Positions 8,036 through 18,676 of a stretch of DNA of 64,000 nucleotides are shown piece after piece. The stretch comes from an uncultured Burkholderiales bacterium (GTDB lineage Bacteria > Pseudomonadota > Gammaproteobacteria > Burkholderiales > Eutrophovitaceae): NCBI GenBank assembly GCA_951812315.1, contig CATOSA010000025.1, positions 62,001 to 126,000 on the forward strand, given 5' to 3'. Below the pieces are notes generated by a model that saw nothing but the letters and a program-made list of their open reading frames with translations, was not told the origin of the DNA and ran no database searches. Position 1 is the stretch's first letter. Every line of letters starts with the position of its first letter. A program made the position numbers and the translations under genes.

Positions 8036-10290
8036 ATGAATAAGGTTCTGGTTTGGTTTGCCACGCTTAGCGTGTGACACAGGATGGCGATTCTGGTGCT
8101 TGCGCTCCTGATTCCAATCGCATTCCTGGCGACGTTCGTGATCAAGGGTGAGTTAGAGAAAGTCGCAATTCTTCAGGATGAGGTCAAAGGTCTGGAACTG
8201 ATCGCACCGATCGCGCATTTGACCAGAGTCATTGCCGAACATCGAGAGCAGGCCGTGATGGCCGCGTCGGGTGACGCGCGCAAGGGGCGGGCGTTGGGCA
8301 AGACTACGCAGGAAGTCGGCCGTGTGATTCAGGAAATTGATGAAAGAAATGCTGAGTCCGCAGACAAGCTGGGCCTTTCGGGGCAATGGGACGCGATCAA
8401 ACAGGCCTGGGTCGCGCTAAGACAGGCGACACCGCAGAGGATGTCGGTAAACGCCACAACGAGCTCATAGACGAACTGAATGCTTTGCGTCTGCATGTCG
8501 CTGAGGCGTCGAACCTTCTGTTCGACGAGAATCCGGGCAACTACTTCATGGTTGTTGCATCGACTGTTGAATTGCCGACCGTAACGCAGGCGTTATCGGA
8601 TTTGCGCGCGGAGGCGGTTAACATCGCAATCTAGGGCGGCAGGATTTCCGGTGAGGCAAAGCAACGTCTTGTGGCGCGCCAGGAACTGGTCAAGTCCAAG
8701 CTCGAGCGCGTTCGTTACAACCTGACCAAAGCCATCGAATTCGACCCGAGCCTTGCACCGGTAGCTGACGAGCGCCGTGTATCCGAGCGCAACGCTTCGG
8801 CCTACTTCCAGAAAATTGACGAGACTTTCCTGAAACCTGTGAAGGTGGAGCAAAGTGCGGGAAGGTCATTCAAGGATGGTCTGCAGGTAGTTTCGCGACT
8901 GGAAGAATATGGAGAGCAAGTCCACGCTGCAATTCGCGACCGGCTTGAGCAAAACTACTCACAGGTTCAAAGCTACGTCGTCAAGTTACTTGTTCTGCTG
9001 GGAATCGGTCTCGTACTTGCAATATCCATTGCGGTCTTGATTGCCCACGGAATCGCTGGCCCGCTGTCACATCTGTCCGACGTTGCCATGCGGGTTGCAG
9101 CCGGCGAGAAATCGCTTCGAGCGAATATTGAAACCTATGACGAAATCGGTTCGTTCGCTCGTCAATTCGACACCCTGCTGGACCGGCAGGTAGAGGCCAA
9201 GGCAAAGACCGACACGGACAACCAGAGATTGAACAAATCGGTCCTCGGATTGCTTGCGGCGGTGGCCAAACTGGCAGAGCGAGACCTGACGGTCAGGGTT
9301 CCGGTGGCGGCGGATGTGACCGGTTCCGTATCGGATGCCATCAACCTGATGACAGAAGAAACCTCCAAAGTGTTAGGACAGGTTGTAGGCGTGGCACAAG
9401 GTGTTGCAGGCGCGTCGACAGAAGTGCGGCAACAGGCTGACAGCGCGATGAATGTCGCACTCGATGACAAGATCAAGGTCGAGCAGGCAGCTGGCGAACT
9501 GCAGCAGGCGGCCGAAACCATGACGGAAATTTCACGACTTGCGCTGGCTTCCAACAAGTCGGCCGCGAAGGCGTTTTCCACAACGGAACAGGCGCAGGAA
9601 ACAGTGCTTGGAACGGTCGCTGGTATCGCTGGTATCCGCGACACAATTCGCGAAACGGAAAAAAGGATCAAACGCCTCGGTGAGCGCTCGCAGGAAATTG
9701 GCGGCGTTGTCAGTCTGATCAATAACATCGCGGAGCGAACACATATTCTCGCGCTCAATGCATCAATGCACGCGGCCTCCGCCGGCGAGGCAGGCCGCGG
9801 TTTCGCGGTCGTCGCGAACGAGGTGCAGCGACTTGCGGAAAGCGCGCGTGAGGCGACAGGCCAGATCGCGGGGTTGGTAAACAGTATTCAGGCAGAGACC
9901 GCGGATACCGTCAATACAATGAACGAAACGATTACCCGCGTTGTCGAGGGTACGCAACTCGCCGAGCGCGCCGGCGTCGAGATGGGCAATACGCGCGAAG
10001 TAACCTCGGAGCTTGTCGAATATGTAAAACGAATCGGCGAAAGCTCCAAGCAGCAGGTCAATGTTGCCCGCCGTCTCGTGGAGCGAGCGACCGAATTACA
10101 AGCATCGGCGCAGCTTACCTACAACTCAATGCAAAACCAGGCAGCCTCGACTGTAGACCTTTCGGAATACTCCGACAGATTGATTGAGTCGGTGAGCGTA
10201 TTCACGCTGCCCGAGAGTGCAAAGATCAGTGCTGAAGACGTGACTTCCACAAGTTTCCGCGCATCGGGGCGCGTGAAGCGTGTCGCCTGA
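8036..10290 (+). pseudogene. pilJ: pilJ, type IV pilus methyl-accepting chemotaxis receptor, broken by three lesions
   Basis: Starting at ATG 8036 behind GAGGAGAGGG, the frame gives MNKVLVWFATLSV and then meets TGA at 8075. The same frame continues with a transmembrane helix and periplasmic PilJ-type region until about 8418, where one base appears missing (VAL to KTGDTAEDVGK). The next frame meets TAG at 8632 and then runs intact from 8635 to 10290. Repaired length is about 751 residues. The C-terminal half holds the second transmembrane helix (about 8967-9050), a HAMP region and the methyl-accepting signalling domain with its hairpin tip (ERTHILALNASMHAASAGEAG). A shortened receptor could start from an internal site. 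Pseudogene or sequence error cannot be separated here. Confidence 0.8.
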
Positions 10291-10334
10291 ATCGGGCTGG
10301 CCAATCGGTAAACGAAGCTTAAGGAGATAGGTTG

Positions 10335-13300
10335 ATGTCATTGCGTACCGCGATCACCGCGTTTGGATCAGTTCTCACGCGAAGGAAGTCGCGCACGCCA
10401 CTGGGCAAAGCCCTGGCCGAGTTTGACTGCAGCGCCGATCTCAAAGCTGCAAGAAAGAAATTTCCGGAGCAACAACGCGCGCTCACAAGACTGGCGGAAC
10501 GCTTGTTGAAGCTGGCATCGATCGCTGCCGCCGAAGACCGGGCAATAATCGGCGATGTATGCTCGTTGATCGCAGCTGCGCTGACGCAGCAAGTGCGCGG
10601 CGAAGCGCGGGCTAGCGAAGACGATTGGCGATGGATGGCTCGCTGGCCGGACAAAATGTTTGACTGTCATGCTGGCGGTTACGACGAGGCCGAAACCCTG
10701 TTGTGCCATCTTCTTGAGTCGCCGTGGGCTGACTTCCTGTCGCCCGATGCGGTTAGCGATTTGCTGGACCGTCTGGGCACGTTATCTGATGCACCCGAAA
10801 TGCGTTCGGCCAAGCTGATGTCGCTGTACGAGCAGTATTGCATACAGCGTCAGGCGGGTGATCACGCCGCGATCAAAGACGATGGCAGGAAATCCCCAAC
10901 GAACACCGAAGCTGATTTCGAAGTCAAAACGATAGCGTACGTTGGCAAGCTGGCCGGCGCCCGGCAGTCGTTCGGGCGCGCGCCCTTGCAAGGGGCAGAT
11001 GCAAGTCGCGAAGACGCGGCAATTGCCGCCGATGGTACGGGCCTCGTCGCCGACACGACGGACGTGCACGCATCGGAAATGGAGTTACCAATCGTCGACT
11101 TTGTTCCGGCGGTGGACGTCGCGGCGCGCGACGATGGTTCCGTTATGCACGAATATGGCGATACGATCATGAGCGCGCTGTCGAAGACCGATATGTCGCT
11201 TCCCGATACGATGATGTTCGACACCAGCGCGCCCGACGAAGCCGCCGCTGATTCGGTGGAAACAGATACTGTGGCCTACGATTTGACGGCGCCTGGCGCG
11301 TCGGCGGCCGATGCGACCGATTCAGATACCGCGGTGATCGATGTAACAGCGTCTGGTTCGGAAGTGCCCGATACGACGGTTATCGATACGACGGATATCA
11401 GTGCTCCAGAAATCGACGCTGTACCAATCAATGCGGCAGAAAGCGATGCAGCAGAAAACGACCTGACAGAATCCAACCAGGCAGAATTCGAAGTTGCGCA
11501 GATCGATATTGCCGCACCTGCCGCAAGCGTGCAGCCTGATGACGGGAACTCTACCGGTACCGCACTCATTGTAGCCGTTGAAAAAAATGAAGATCTGCTG
11601 ATCGATCAAAGTCTGACTGGCGCTGGCAATGAGGCCGCGCAAAGCAGCGCCAGCTTCCGCGACGCCACAGTCGAACCTGTTGTTCAGGCGTCAAATGATG
11701 CGTTGCTTGCGAGCGATGGTTTTATCGGTCGCAGGCAGCCCATAGACGAATCGAAACCAGGCTCGGGGTTGGTGGGCGCGTTGTCAGCCGGACAACTCGA
11801 TCCTGATCAAGGACAAAGTGAATCGACAGGCGATGCGGGCAATGGCCAGCACGCCGAAGCGAGTGACGCGTCGCTTGTTCACAGCGAAGTTCTTGCCGGT
11901 GCTTCCGATTTGCGCGCCGCGGTGCAACTGCCGTTACCGGCAATAGCTGCCCCGCAATGGGTTGCTCCGGACAAGGATGTCGTGACTGACCCGAGGAATC
12001 AAGTGCTTGCGCCGGATTTCAGCGAGGCGGTAAATGCCGTTGGCGAAAGTCGTCCGGTCCGAGATGAAGCGACAATTGACATGTTCGACGCATTGGAGGC
12101 CATGTCAATTCCCCTGGGTAGTAATACAGATCACGTCGCCGTTGCCGAGGTTTTCATTGATGCGAATGAAGTGGCAGTCGACACGAGCGACGACGAGCAG
12201 GCCGGCAATGGAAATCGCGTTATCGAGAGTTTCGATAAGTTCGGGTCGGATGACGACCTGGACGCGGTCGATATTTCGCACGATGAGGACGAGCAAAGCC
12301 GGGCCGTACGTTTTCCGGCTGGCGCCTCAGGTGGCACAGCACCAGATGATGATCATGTAGACGATGGGGTTAAAGCAGACGATTTCGCATCGTTGGATGA
12401 AAAGCCCGCGTCTATCAATGACAGTGCTGCAGCTCCGGTCGAATCCGCTGAAGTAGAGCGGCCCGCACTGCATGCCGCGATTCAATCATCAGTGTCTGGA
12501 TCCGAATACGCTGGCAGCATTCCGGCGGACCCGGTTGACGAGCAAAAGGCAGCGGAATCGCCCGTAGCCGATGAGCCGCAGCCGTCATCCGCTGTCGAAT
12601 TCCGCAGTGATCAGGTTCGCAATGATCATAGTCGCAGTGATTTAATTAGCGCACCCGATCTGGACAGCATGCTGGACGCATTTGACGAGACGTTGTTCGG
12701 CGATGATGATGCGGTGAATCTGGATGCATTGATGCGGGAGAAAGACGCGCCGACGTCTGTCAATGACGATGTTCCCGCTACGTCAGAGTTTGTCGATCTG
12801 GAACAACCAGAGTTACTTGCCGGCGATCCGACGCCGATGTCCAGGCCTGAAGCTCAGGGAAATGAGAGTGAACTCTCTGTTGAACCAGGTGACGAAGCAA
12901 CGTGGGCCGCGTCAGGCGATCCAGGTACTCCGAACGTTGCACCATTTCGAGATGACCAAGCGCAAGCCGAACCCACCCTCGAAGACATTTTCGATGCCTT
13001 CGATTGCACCGAGTTAGGCGATGACGCTGATGACGAAGTGGTCGCGCTGGACGGGTTTTTACTGACTGAAGATCCAACGGCAACGATTGACAAAGATGTT
13101 CCAGCCACGGCCTCAGCAGCCGAACTCGTACGGAGCGGGGATCTGGCTGGCAAGTACCCGCCGGTCGCCGGAGCCGAAGTGAATGGCGACGATGAAACGG
13201 ATGGCGCAGAAGACCTCTCGGAGCGAATATCCACGAAATCTGCGCCGACCGGTAAGAAATTGTCGCGCTCCGCAATGCAGGTTGTCGAAGTGCTGCGCGC

Positions 13301-16274
13301 GGAACTGCCCAAAGTCGAAATCGAGTTAAGCACATGTTCAGGCTTGGGTCAGTCATTTGTCTCTGATTGGAAAGCCCTCGATGAAGCGGCGCAACGCTGC
13401 GCAGAAGTACTCAAGCGTTTTGGTTCAGCAGCGGATTCGGTCGGGTTTACCGGTCTTGCAAATGTGTTTGATGCCGCGTGCGAGCGTGTGCGCTCTCTTG
13501 CAAAGATTGGCAGGTTGTCTGAAACGCAGGTCCGACGGCTCTCGCAGTTCGCGAGTATTGTGCGCGCGTATCTTGACACCCCCTACGGATCAGCTTCGGC
13601 ACAACCGCTCGTCGACTGGGTTTGCGACGATTGCTGGGTTCCGTCTGCCGTTGTCAACGATCCCGACACGCTGCTTTGTTTGCTGGTTAACCCGGACCTG
13701 ACAGCCATTGACCACGATGCTTCCGAACGCCAGAAGCGCGCCGAACCAGAGGATGTGTCGCTGGCCGTTCCGGTCGACGTAAACCGTGATGTGCTTGACG
13801 GCCTGTTGCAGGAACTTCCGGTTCAGTGCGAGGAGTTTTCGGCGGCGATCGAGCGCTTGATGAACGGCACGGGCGCGCATGAAGACATCCTCGTTGCTCA
13901 GCGAATCGCCCATACGATCAAGGGTTCCGGAAATACCGTGGGCATACGCGGATTGGCCTCGTTGACGCACAACGTCGAAGACATTCTTTTGGCGCTGGCG
14001 CAGGAAAAGCGGCTGCCTACGCAAGCGTTGGCTGACATGCTGATGAATGCGGCGGATCGCCTTGAAGCGATGACCGAGTCCCTGCTCGGAATGGGACGGC
14101 CGCCTGAAGACACGTTGGAAGTCCTGCAATGCGTGCTCGATTGGGCGAATATGATTGATCGTGGAGGCCTGCCGTCTGACGACACCATGCCTCAATCCTT
14201 GCCGCTACACGCGCGTGAATCGTTGAAACCCGGGCCGCTTTCCGTCCCGGCTCCTGCATCACCCACTACTGACGTTGCAGTGTCCGCCGAGAATACCGGG
14301 AATGCCATGGCGGACGCAGAAACAGAAAGTGACGCCCGTCATCGCAAAGCTGGAGAACAGCGCGCGGCTCAGGAGCAGTACGTCGCTAAGGAAAACAAGG
14401 CTGAGCCCGAACGTAAGAACGATTCGGCAGGCGAGGCTGATACAGAACTCGAAGCATTGTTAAGGGTGCCGGCGCGGTTGGTTGACCAGCTGCTGACCAA
14501 TGCCGGCGAGTCGATCATTCTTACCGGCCAGTTGCGTGAACGCGTGCGACGGGCAATGGCAGACCTGAACGCCATGTCATCCGAATTCGATCGCCAGCAG
14601 CGGCTCGGCGGCGAGTTGGAGAAACTCATCGACGTCAAGGATTTCAGTCGTCGCCAGGCGCACAATGACATTAGCTTTGACGCGATGGAAATGGATCAGT
14701 ACAACGAGTTGCATAGCACCGCGCGGCAGTTGGTGGAAAGTGCAACCGATGCGCGCGAGATGGGCCATGCCCTTGTCGACCATCTGTCCGCTCTGGACGA
14801 AATGTTGATTGGCCAGGAAGATCTGAACCGAGACACTCAGGAAGCCGTGCTTCACACGCGCATGGTCAGTGTCAAGTCCATTTTCCCCCGCTTGCATCGC
14901 GCCGTGCGTCAGACTTGCCGGTCTACCTCCAAACAGGCCGAACTGCGTTTGTCAGGGGGTGACACGCCGATGGATAGTGATGCACTCGCGCGGATCGTCG
15001 ATCCGCTGATGCATTTGCTGCGCAACGCCATCGATCATGATATCGAAGAAGCCAAAACGCGTGTGCAAAATGGCAAGGAAACAGTCGGAGCCGTACATCT
15101 GGATTTTCAACGAGACGGGAACGATATTGTTATCAACTGCCGCGACGACGGTGCCGGACTCGACTATGACGCGATTAGACGTGTCGCTGAGGAACGCGGT
15201 TTGATCGGGTCCGACGTGTCTCTCGATGCCTTGAGGCAAATAGTCTTGCGTGCCAATTTCTCAACGCGCAAGAAAGCTTCTCAGGTATCTGGTCGGGGCA
15301 TTGGCCTGGACGCCGTGCACAACAGCGTGCTGGCACTGGGCGGCACGATGACGGTCGAAAGCGAATCCGGGCAGGGTTGCAGCTTTGAGATGCGTCTGCC
15401 CTTTAACCTAATTTCCAGCCACGCTTTGCTAGTGCGCGCTGGTCCAAACGTGGTTGCGCTCGCAAGTCGCGGCGTAAAGCAAGTTGTTCACGGCAGCGAG
15501 GGGGAAATTCGGAACCTCGGAGACAAGACGGTGTTCCAGATCGGTGAGGATATCTATCCGATGACCAGTCTCGAAGCGGCTATTGGCGACAACGAAGAAC
15601 GTCGTGAAAGTAACCGTCGATCACGACCGGTAGTGCTTGCGCATAGCGACGAAGGCGTGACAGCAGTGAGTGTTGAATCGGTGATCGGCAGTCGTGACCT
15701 TGTCGTAAAAAGTCTCGGCAAGCTTCTGCCAAAATTTCGCGGAATAGTCGGCGCGACGATTCTTGGTGACGGACTCGTCGCACCGGTGATTGATCTTCCG
15801 GACTTGCTCTCGAACCGCAACACGGGCGCCGATGTCGAGTCTGTGAAAGTGAAGGATGCAACTGGCGACCGCAGCGACGATTTCATCCTGATTGTTGAGG
15901 ATTCGCTCAGTGCGCGACGGGCACTCGCACAATTCATGCAGGATTCGGGCTACCGGGTGCGTACCGCACGTGACGGCATGGAAGCGGCAGAGCTGATGGA
16001 GGGGGCACAGCCCATCCTGGTGCTTGCAGATCTGGAAATGCCGCGTATGAACGGCATCGAATTGACCGTGCATCTGCGCGCGACAGCCAGAAACGAAGAT
16101 GTTCCGGTCATCATGATTACCTCACGTAGCACCGAGAAGCACCGCGATCAAGCGCTCGCTGCCGGCGTGAACGCATACTTCACGAAACCGTACTCCGAAG
16201 ACACGCTTGTTGAAAACGTACGTCGATTGATTCGTGAGCAAGAGGTCAAGCATCATGAGCGCACTGCTGCATAG
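10335..16274 (+). CDS. chpA: ChpA-like hybrid chemotaxis histidine kinase with huge acidic linker
   Basis: 1979 residues from ATG 10335, preceded by AAGGAGATAGG. Residues 1-180 are helical. About 200-960 form a very acidic Asp/Ala/Ser/Thr-rich low-complexity region. About 970-1100 resemble a degenerate HPt/FimL-like bundle. A canonical HPt follows with HTIKGSG, phospho-acceptor His about 1193. Then come a CheA P3 dimerisation helix, a CheA ATPase (HLLRNAIDH, DDGAGLD, SGRGIGLDAV), a CheW-like domain and a C-terminal receiver with Asp about 1899 (VLADLEMPRMNG) and Lys in FTKPY. It phosphorylates PilG/PilH in response to PilJ. Pseudomonas ChpA has several Hpt domains; here only one retains its His and most of the front half is linker. 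The whole 5.9-kb frame is free of lesions. Confidence 0.93.
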   Translation: MSLRTAITAFGSVLTRRKSRTPLGKALAEFDCSADLKAARKKFPEQQRALTRLAERLLKLASIAAAEDRAIIGDVCSLIAAALTQQVRGEARASEDDWRWMARWPDKMFDCHAGGYDEAETLLCHLLESPWADFLSPDAVSDLLDRLGTLSDAPEMRSAKLMSLYEQYCIQRQAGDHAAIKDDGRKSPTNTEADFEVKTIAYVGKLAGARQSFGRAPLQGADASREDAAIAADGTGLVADTTDVHASEMELPIVDFVPAVDVAARDDGSVMHEYGDTIMSALSKTDMSLPDTMMFDTSAPDEAAADSVETDTVAYDLTAPGASAADATDSDTAVIDVTASGSEVPDTTVIDTTDISAPEIDAVPINAAESDAAENDLTESNQAEFEVAQIDIAAPAASVQPDDGNSTGTALIVAVEKNEDLLIDQSLTGAGNEAAQSSASFRDATVEPVVQASNDALLASDGFIGRRQPIDESKPGSGLVGALSAGQLDPDQGQSESTGDAGNGQHAEASDASLVHSEVLAGASDLRAAVQLPLPAIAAPQWVAPDKDVVTDPRNQVLAPDFSEAVNAVGESRPVRDEATIDMFDALEAMSIPLGSNTDHVAVAEVFIDANEVAVDTSDDEQAGNGNRVIESFDKFGSDDDLDAVDISHDEDEQSRAVRFPAGASGGTAPDDDHVDDGVKADDFASLDEKPASINDSAAAPVESAEVERPALHAAIQSSVSGSEYAGSIPADPVDEQKAAESPVADEPQPSSAVEFRSDQVRNDHSRSDLISAPDLDSMLDAFDETLFGDDDAVNLDALMREKDAPTSVNDDVPATSEFVDLEQPELLAGDPTPMSRPEAQGNESELSVEPGDEATWAASGDPGTPNVAPFRDDQAQAEPTLEDIFDAFDCTELGDDADDEVVALDGFLLTEDPTATIDKDVPATASAAELVRSGDLAGKYPPVAGAEVNGDDETDGAEDLSERISTKSAPTGKKLSRSAMQVVEVLRAELPKVEIELSTCSGLGQSFVSDWKALDEAAQRCAEVLKRFGSAADSVGFTGLANVFDAACERVRSLAKIGRLSETQVRRLSQFASIVRAYLDTPYGSASAQPLVDWVCDDCWVPSAVVNDPDTLLCLLVNPDLTAIDHDASERQKRAEPEDVSLAVPVDVNRDVLDGLLQELPVQCEEFSAAIERLMNGTGAHEDILVAQRIAHTIKGSGNTVGIRGLASLTHNVEDILLALAQEKRLPTQALADMLMNAADRLEAMTESLLGMGRPPEDTLEVLQCVLDWANMIDRGGLPSDDTMPQSLPLHARESLKPGPLSVPAPASPTTDVAVSAENTGNAMADAETESDARHRKAGEQRAAQEQYVAKENKAEPERKNDSAGEADTELEALLRVPARLVDQLLTNAGESIILTGQLRERVRRAMADLNAMSSEFDRQQRLGGELEKLIDVKDFSRRQAHNDISFDAMEMDQYNELHSTARQLVESATDAREMGHALVDHLSALDEMLIGQEDLNRDTQEAVLHTRMVSVKSIFPRLHRAVRQTCRSTSKQAELRLSGGDTPMDSDALARIVDPLMHLLRNAIDHDIEEAKTRVQNGKETVGAVHLDFQRDGNDIVINCRDDGAGLDYDAIRRVAEERGLIGSDVSLDALRQIVLRANFSTRKKASQVSGRGIGLDAVHNSVLALGGTMTVESESGQGCSFEMRLPFNLISSHALLVRAGPNVVALASRGVKQVVHGSEGEIRNLGDKTVFQIGEDIYPMTSLEAAIGDNEERRESNRRSRPVVLAHSDEGVTAVSVESVIGSRDLVVKSLGKLLPKFRGIVGATILGDGLVAPVIDLPDLLSNRNTGADVESVKVKDATGDRSDDFILIVEDSLSARRALAQFMQDSGYRVRTARDGMEAAELMEGAQPILVLADLEMPRMNGIELTVHLRATARNEDVPVIMITSRSTEKHRDQALAAGVNAYFTKPYSEDTLVENVRRLIREQEVKHHERTAA

Positions 16275-16433
16275 ACTACGTACGTACTTTCACGTATTCC
16301 GGCCGCTTGAATTCGTGTATGTATGCGTCATGTCGGCCGAATGGTTAGCGCGCCAGTTTTCTGCGTCGCCTTCGCTCCGGGGGCTTGTACACGATGACGG
16401 CAAACGTGAAGGAAGCCTTTCGTCCGGCAGCCA

Positions 16434-16994
16434 GTGGCTCTACAACGGCGGCGCAGCGACGATATGTATCGAGGGCGTTCGCTAGTGATGGCGCCCGCAT
16501 GGCTGTTGACTGTGAACGACGGGCGTCACGCGGCGGTCGGCGAACGCGAGCTCGTTCATATTGTTTCCGATGAGGTGGAGCGTGTCGTCGGTCCGGCTAC
16601 GTCGGAACGCATCAACGAGTTCATTATCTGGCAGAACCGGCGTTTACCGCTATTCGATGCCACTCCAAACCTGCGCAATAACAGCTTCACGAACGATTTG
16701 AAAGCACTGCCTGCCAAACCGGGCAAGGCGATTTACGTCGTTGCAGCTTATCAGCTTCCAGAAGAGAGCCAGATAGGTTTTGGCGCGATAGCCGTCCTGG
16801 TATTGCCCGAGCGCATCGAAGTGTCAGATGACACTGGTTGTAATTTGCCCCCGGATTCAACCGGCTGGAAAGAGTTAGCGCGCTCGTGCTTCAAGCATAA
16901 ACAATTTGGTGCCGTGCCGATACTTGATCTAGTGCGTGTGTTTGGCGAGGGCACGAATCCTGGCCCATATTCTGAGCGAACGGCGGACGCGTGA
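16434..16994 (+). CDS. ChpC-like CheW-domain protein (start uncertain)
   Basis: About 186 residues from a GTG at 16434, or 168 from ATG 16488. The CheW-like part begins APAWLLTVNDGRHAAVGERELVHIV and ends VPILDLVRVFGEG, comparable to the ChpC adaptor that follows chpA in other clusters. No good ribosome site precedes any of these starts. A different frame upstream (ATG 16394, MTANVKEAFRPAASG) runs into this one and could be the true N-terminus after a frameshift around 16470-16490. The stop overlaps the GTG of the downstream kinase (GTGA), so the two are translationally coupled. The lack of a CheB/ChpB gene between chpA and this gene differs from Pseudomonas. Confidence 0.6.
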   Translation: MALQRRRSDDMYRGRSLVMAPAWLLTVNDGRHAAVGERELVHIVSDEVERVVGPATSERINEFIIWQNRRLPLFDATPNLRNNSFTNDLKALPAKPGKAIYVVAAYQLPEESQIGFGAIAVLVLPERIEVSDDTGCNLPPDSTGWKELARSCFKHKQFGAVPILDLVRVFGEGTNPGPYSERTADA

Positions 16995-18295
16995 GCGCAA
17001 ACCCTAAAGCGATATTGATAATCGGTCCAAGCAACCGCATGAGACTTGATGTTGGCAGCAAGATCAAGCAAACGTGGCCGAAAACTCGTGTCGAATATCA
17101 TGATTCGCTTCTCGGTGTGCCCGGTCCGAACGTGTTGTCAGGTCGATTTGACGGCATTTTGATCGCTCACGATCTTGCTATTCAGTCTGAATCCGGACTG
17201 GCATGGCTAAGAGAGATGCGTGACACAGGATCGATGCCTCCGGCAATTTTGCTTACCGATTCAACCCATGGCATTGTCGAAGAAACCGCGCTTCAGAATG
17301 GGGCGTGCGCCTGCCTGATCATGGAGCAATTGTCGGCGGATACGCTGTGCGCAGTCTGCGCGCGCGAGTGGAACCTGGCCGGGAATTCCCCGTTTGACCG
17401 GACCGAAGTCCTGACACCGCAAAGCGACCTGTCGACGGGCCGGAGTCTGTCATACGTAAACAGTATGTCCTTCAAGACTATAGGCGGGAAGGTCATTGAT
17501 GTGCCGGGATACCAGATCGAAGCACTCATCGCTCATGGCGGAATGTCTGCCGTTTACCGGGCATCACGTGAAAGCGACAAGAAACAGGTCGCGTTGAAGG
17601 TGTTGCAGCTGGACGAGGAGCACGATCACGAACTGATTCACCGATTTATGCATGAGTACGCATCGGTGGCGCAACTGTCGCATCCAAACATCATCACCAT
17701 TGAAGAACGTGGATTTTCCTCGGACTTTGCGTACATCTCGATGGAATATTGTCCATCGGGGGACTTGAAAGGGCGCATTCAGCTAGGGCTTCTGCCTCGC
17801 GATGTTCTCGAATACGCCAGGCAAATGGCGCTCGGATTGGGCGCGGCGCACCGTGCAGGTCTTGTACACCGGGATGTCAAGCCAGGCAATATGCTGTTTC
17901 GTGAGAATGGCACCTTGGTGGTGAGCGATTTCGGCGTTGCGAAGGACATTTCCGAATCGCAACGAAACTTTACCAAACCAAAGGCGGTTGTCGGAACCGT
18001 CTACTACGTGAGCCCGGAGCAGATCATGGCGGGGCCTGTTGATGCGCGTAGTGATCTGTATGGGCTCGGCGTGGTGATCTACCAGATGCTTACCGGGTAC
18101 CCGCCGTTCGTTCGCAAGGAGCGCACTGAAATTCTGGACGCGCACATGAGCGAGCCCGTGCCGCCGCTGACGGGTAAGAATTTGCAGTTCCAGAAACTGG
18201 TTGATGGTCTTCTCGCCAAGCACCCGGACGATCGTTTTCAAACTGCTGAAGAAGCTATAGAGGGTCTGAACTGGATCGAGGAATCGTTCGCTTAA
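16991..18295 (+). CDS. receiver-like domain fused to Ser/Thr protein kinase
   Basis: 434 residues. Residues 1-130 look like a receiver fold (AILIIGPSNRMR, DGILIAHDLA) without a clear phospho-acceptor Asp. A Hanks-type kinase occupies about 175-430: Gly loop AHGGMSAVY, VALKVL with the ATP Lys, catalytic HRDVKPGN, SDFGVAKD, VGTVYYVSPEQ activation segment and DARSDLYGLGVVIYQMLTG. All catalytic residues are present, so it should phosphorylate Ser/Thr in the cytoplasm. There is no transmembrane or PASTA region. The GTG start overlaps the stop of the CheW-like gene, tying it to the pilus-chemotaxis operon. The FHA-bearing cyclase next downstream is an obvious candidate partner, since FHA domains bind phosphothreonine. 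Confidence 0.9.
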   Translation: MSANPKAILIIGPSNRMRLDVGSKIKQTWPKTRVEYHDSLLGVPGPNVLSGRFDGILIAHDLAIQSESGLAWLREMRDTGSMPPAILLTDSTHGIVEETALQNGACACLIMEQLSADTLCAVCAREWNLAGNSPFDRTEVLTPQSDLSTGRSLSYVNSMSFKTIGGKVIDVPGYQIEALIAHGGMSAVYRASRESDKKQVALKVLQLDEEHDHELIHRFMHEYASVAQLSHPNIITIEERGFSSDFAYISMEYCPSGDLKGRIQLGLLPRDVLEYARQMALGLGAAHRAGLVHRDVKPGNMLFRENGTLVVSDFGVAKDISESQRNFTKPKAVVGTVYYVSPEQIMAGPVDARSDLYGLGVVIYQMLTGYPPFVRKERTEILDAHMSEPVPPLTGKNLQFQKLVDGLLAKHPDDRFQTAEEAIEGLNWIEESFA

Positions 18296-18676
18296 CGGTG
18301 TTCATGTAATTGCATACTACAAGGACAATTTTGTCACATGAGTGATTGCACTGCATCGCGAGCTGTGCGCGCCGGAGTAGGCAGTCGGGCTCATCTTGCC
18401 GGGGCTTGAAACTTCATTGATACCGTGATGTCAATCTTGTGTATAAAAACACGCGCTGGATCATTCAGCAGACTCGGCCACGTGTTTGGTCAGGTGGCGT
18501 CTGCGACGTGTTTGAAGGAGCGCTGTAGCCGCATCCCGCAAGTGTCGGGATGTTTCCGCTGGTACGTTTTCCAGAGAAGAGGAATCAGCGCGATCCATGT
18601 TCCATCGTTTTTTCCTTTTTTAGTTGCGAGATGCGCGCCAGGTTCGACGATATCCGTGCACGTGCGTGCGCAGTCC
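18296..18676. other. intergenic spacer before the cyclase gene
   Basis: About 380 bp with no supported gene or clear terminator. The spacer and the array that follows suggest the cyclase gene has its own promoter as well as possible read-through from the kinase. Confidence 0.45.
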
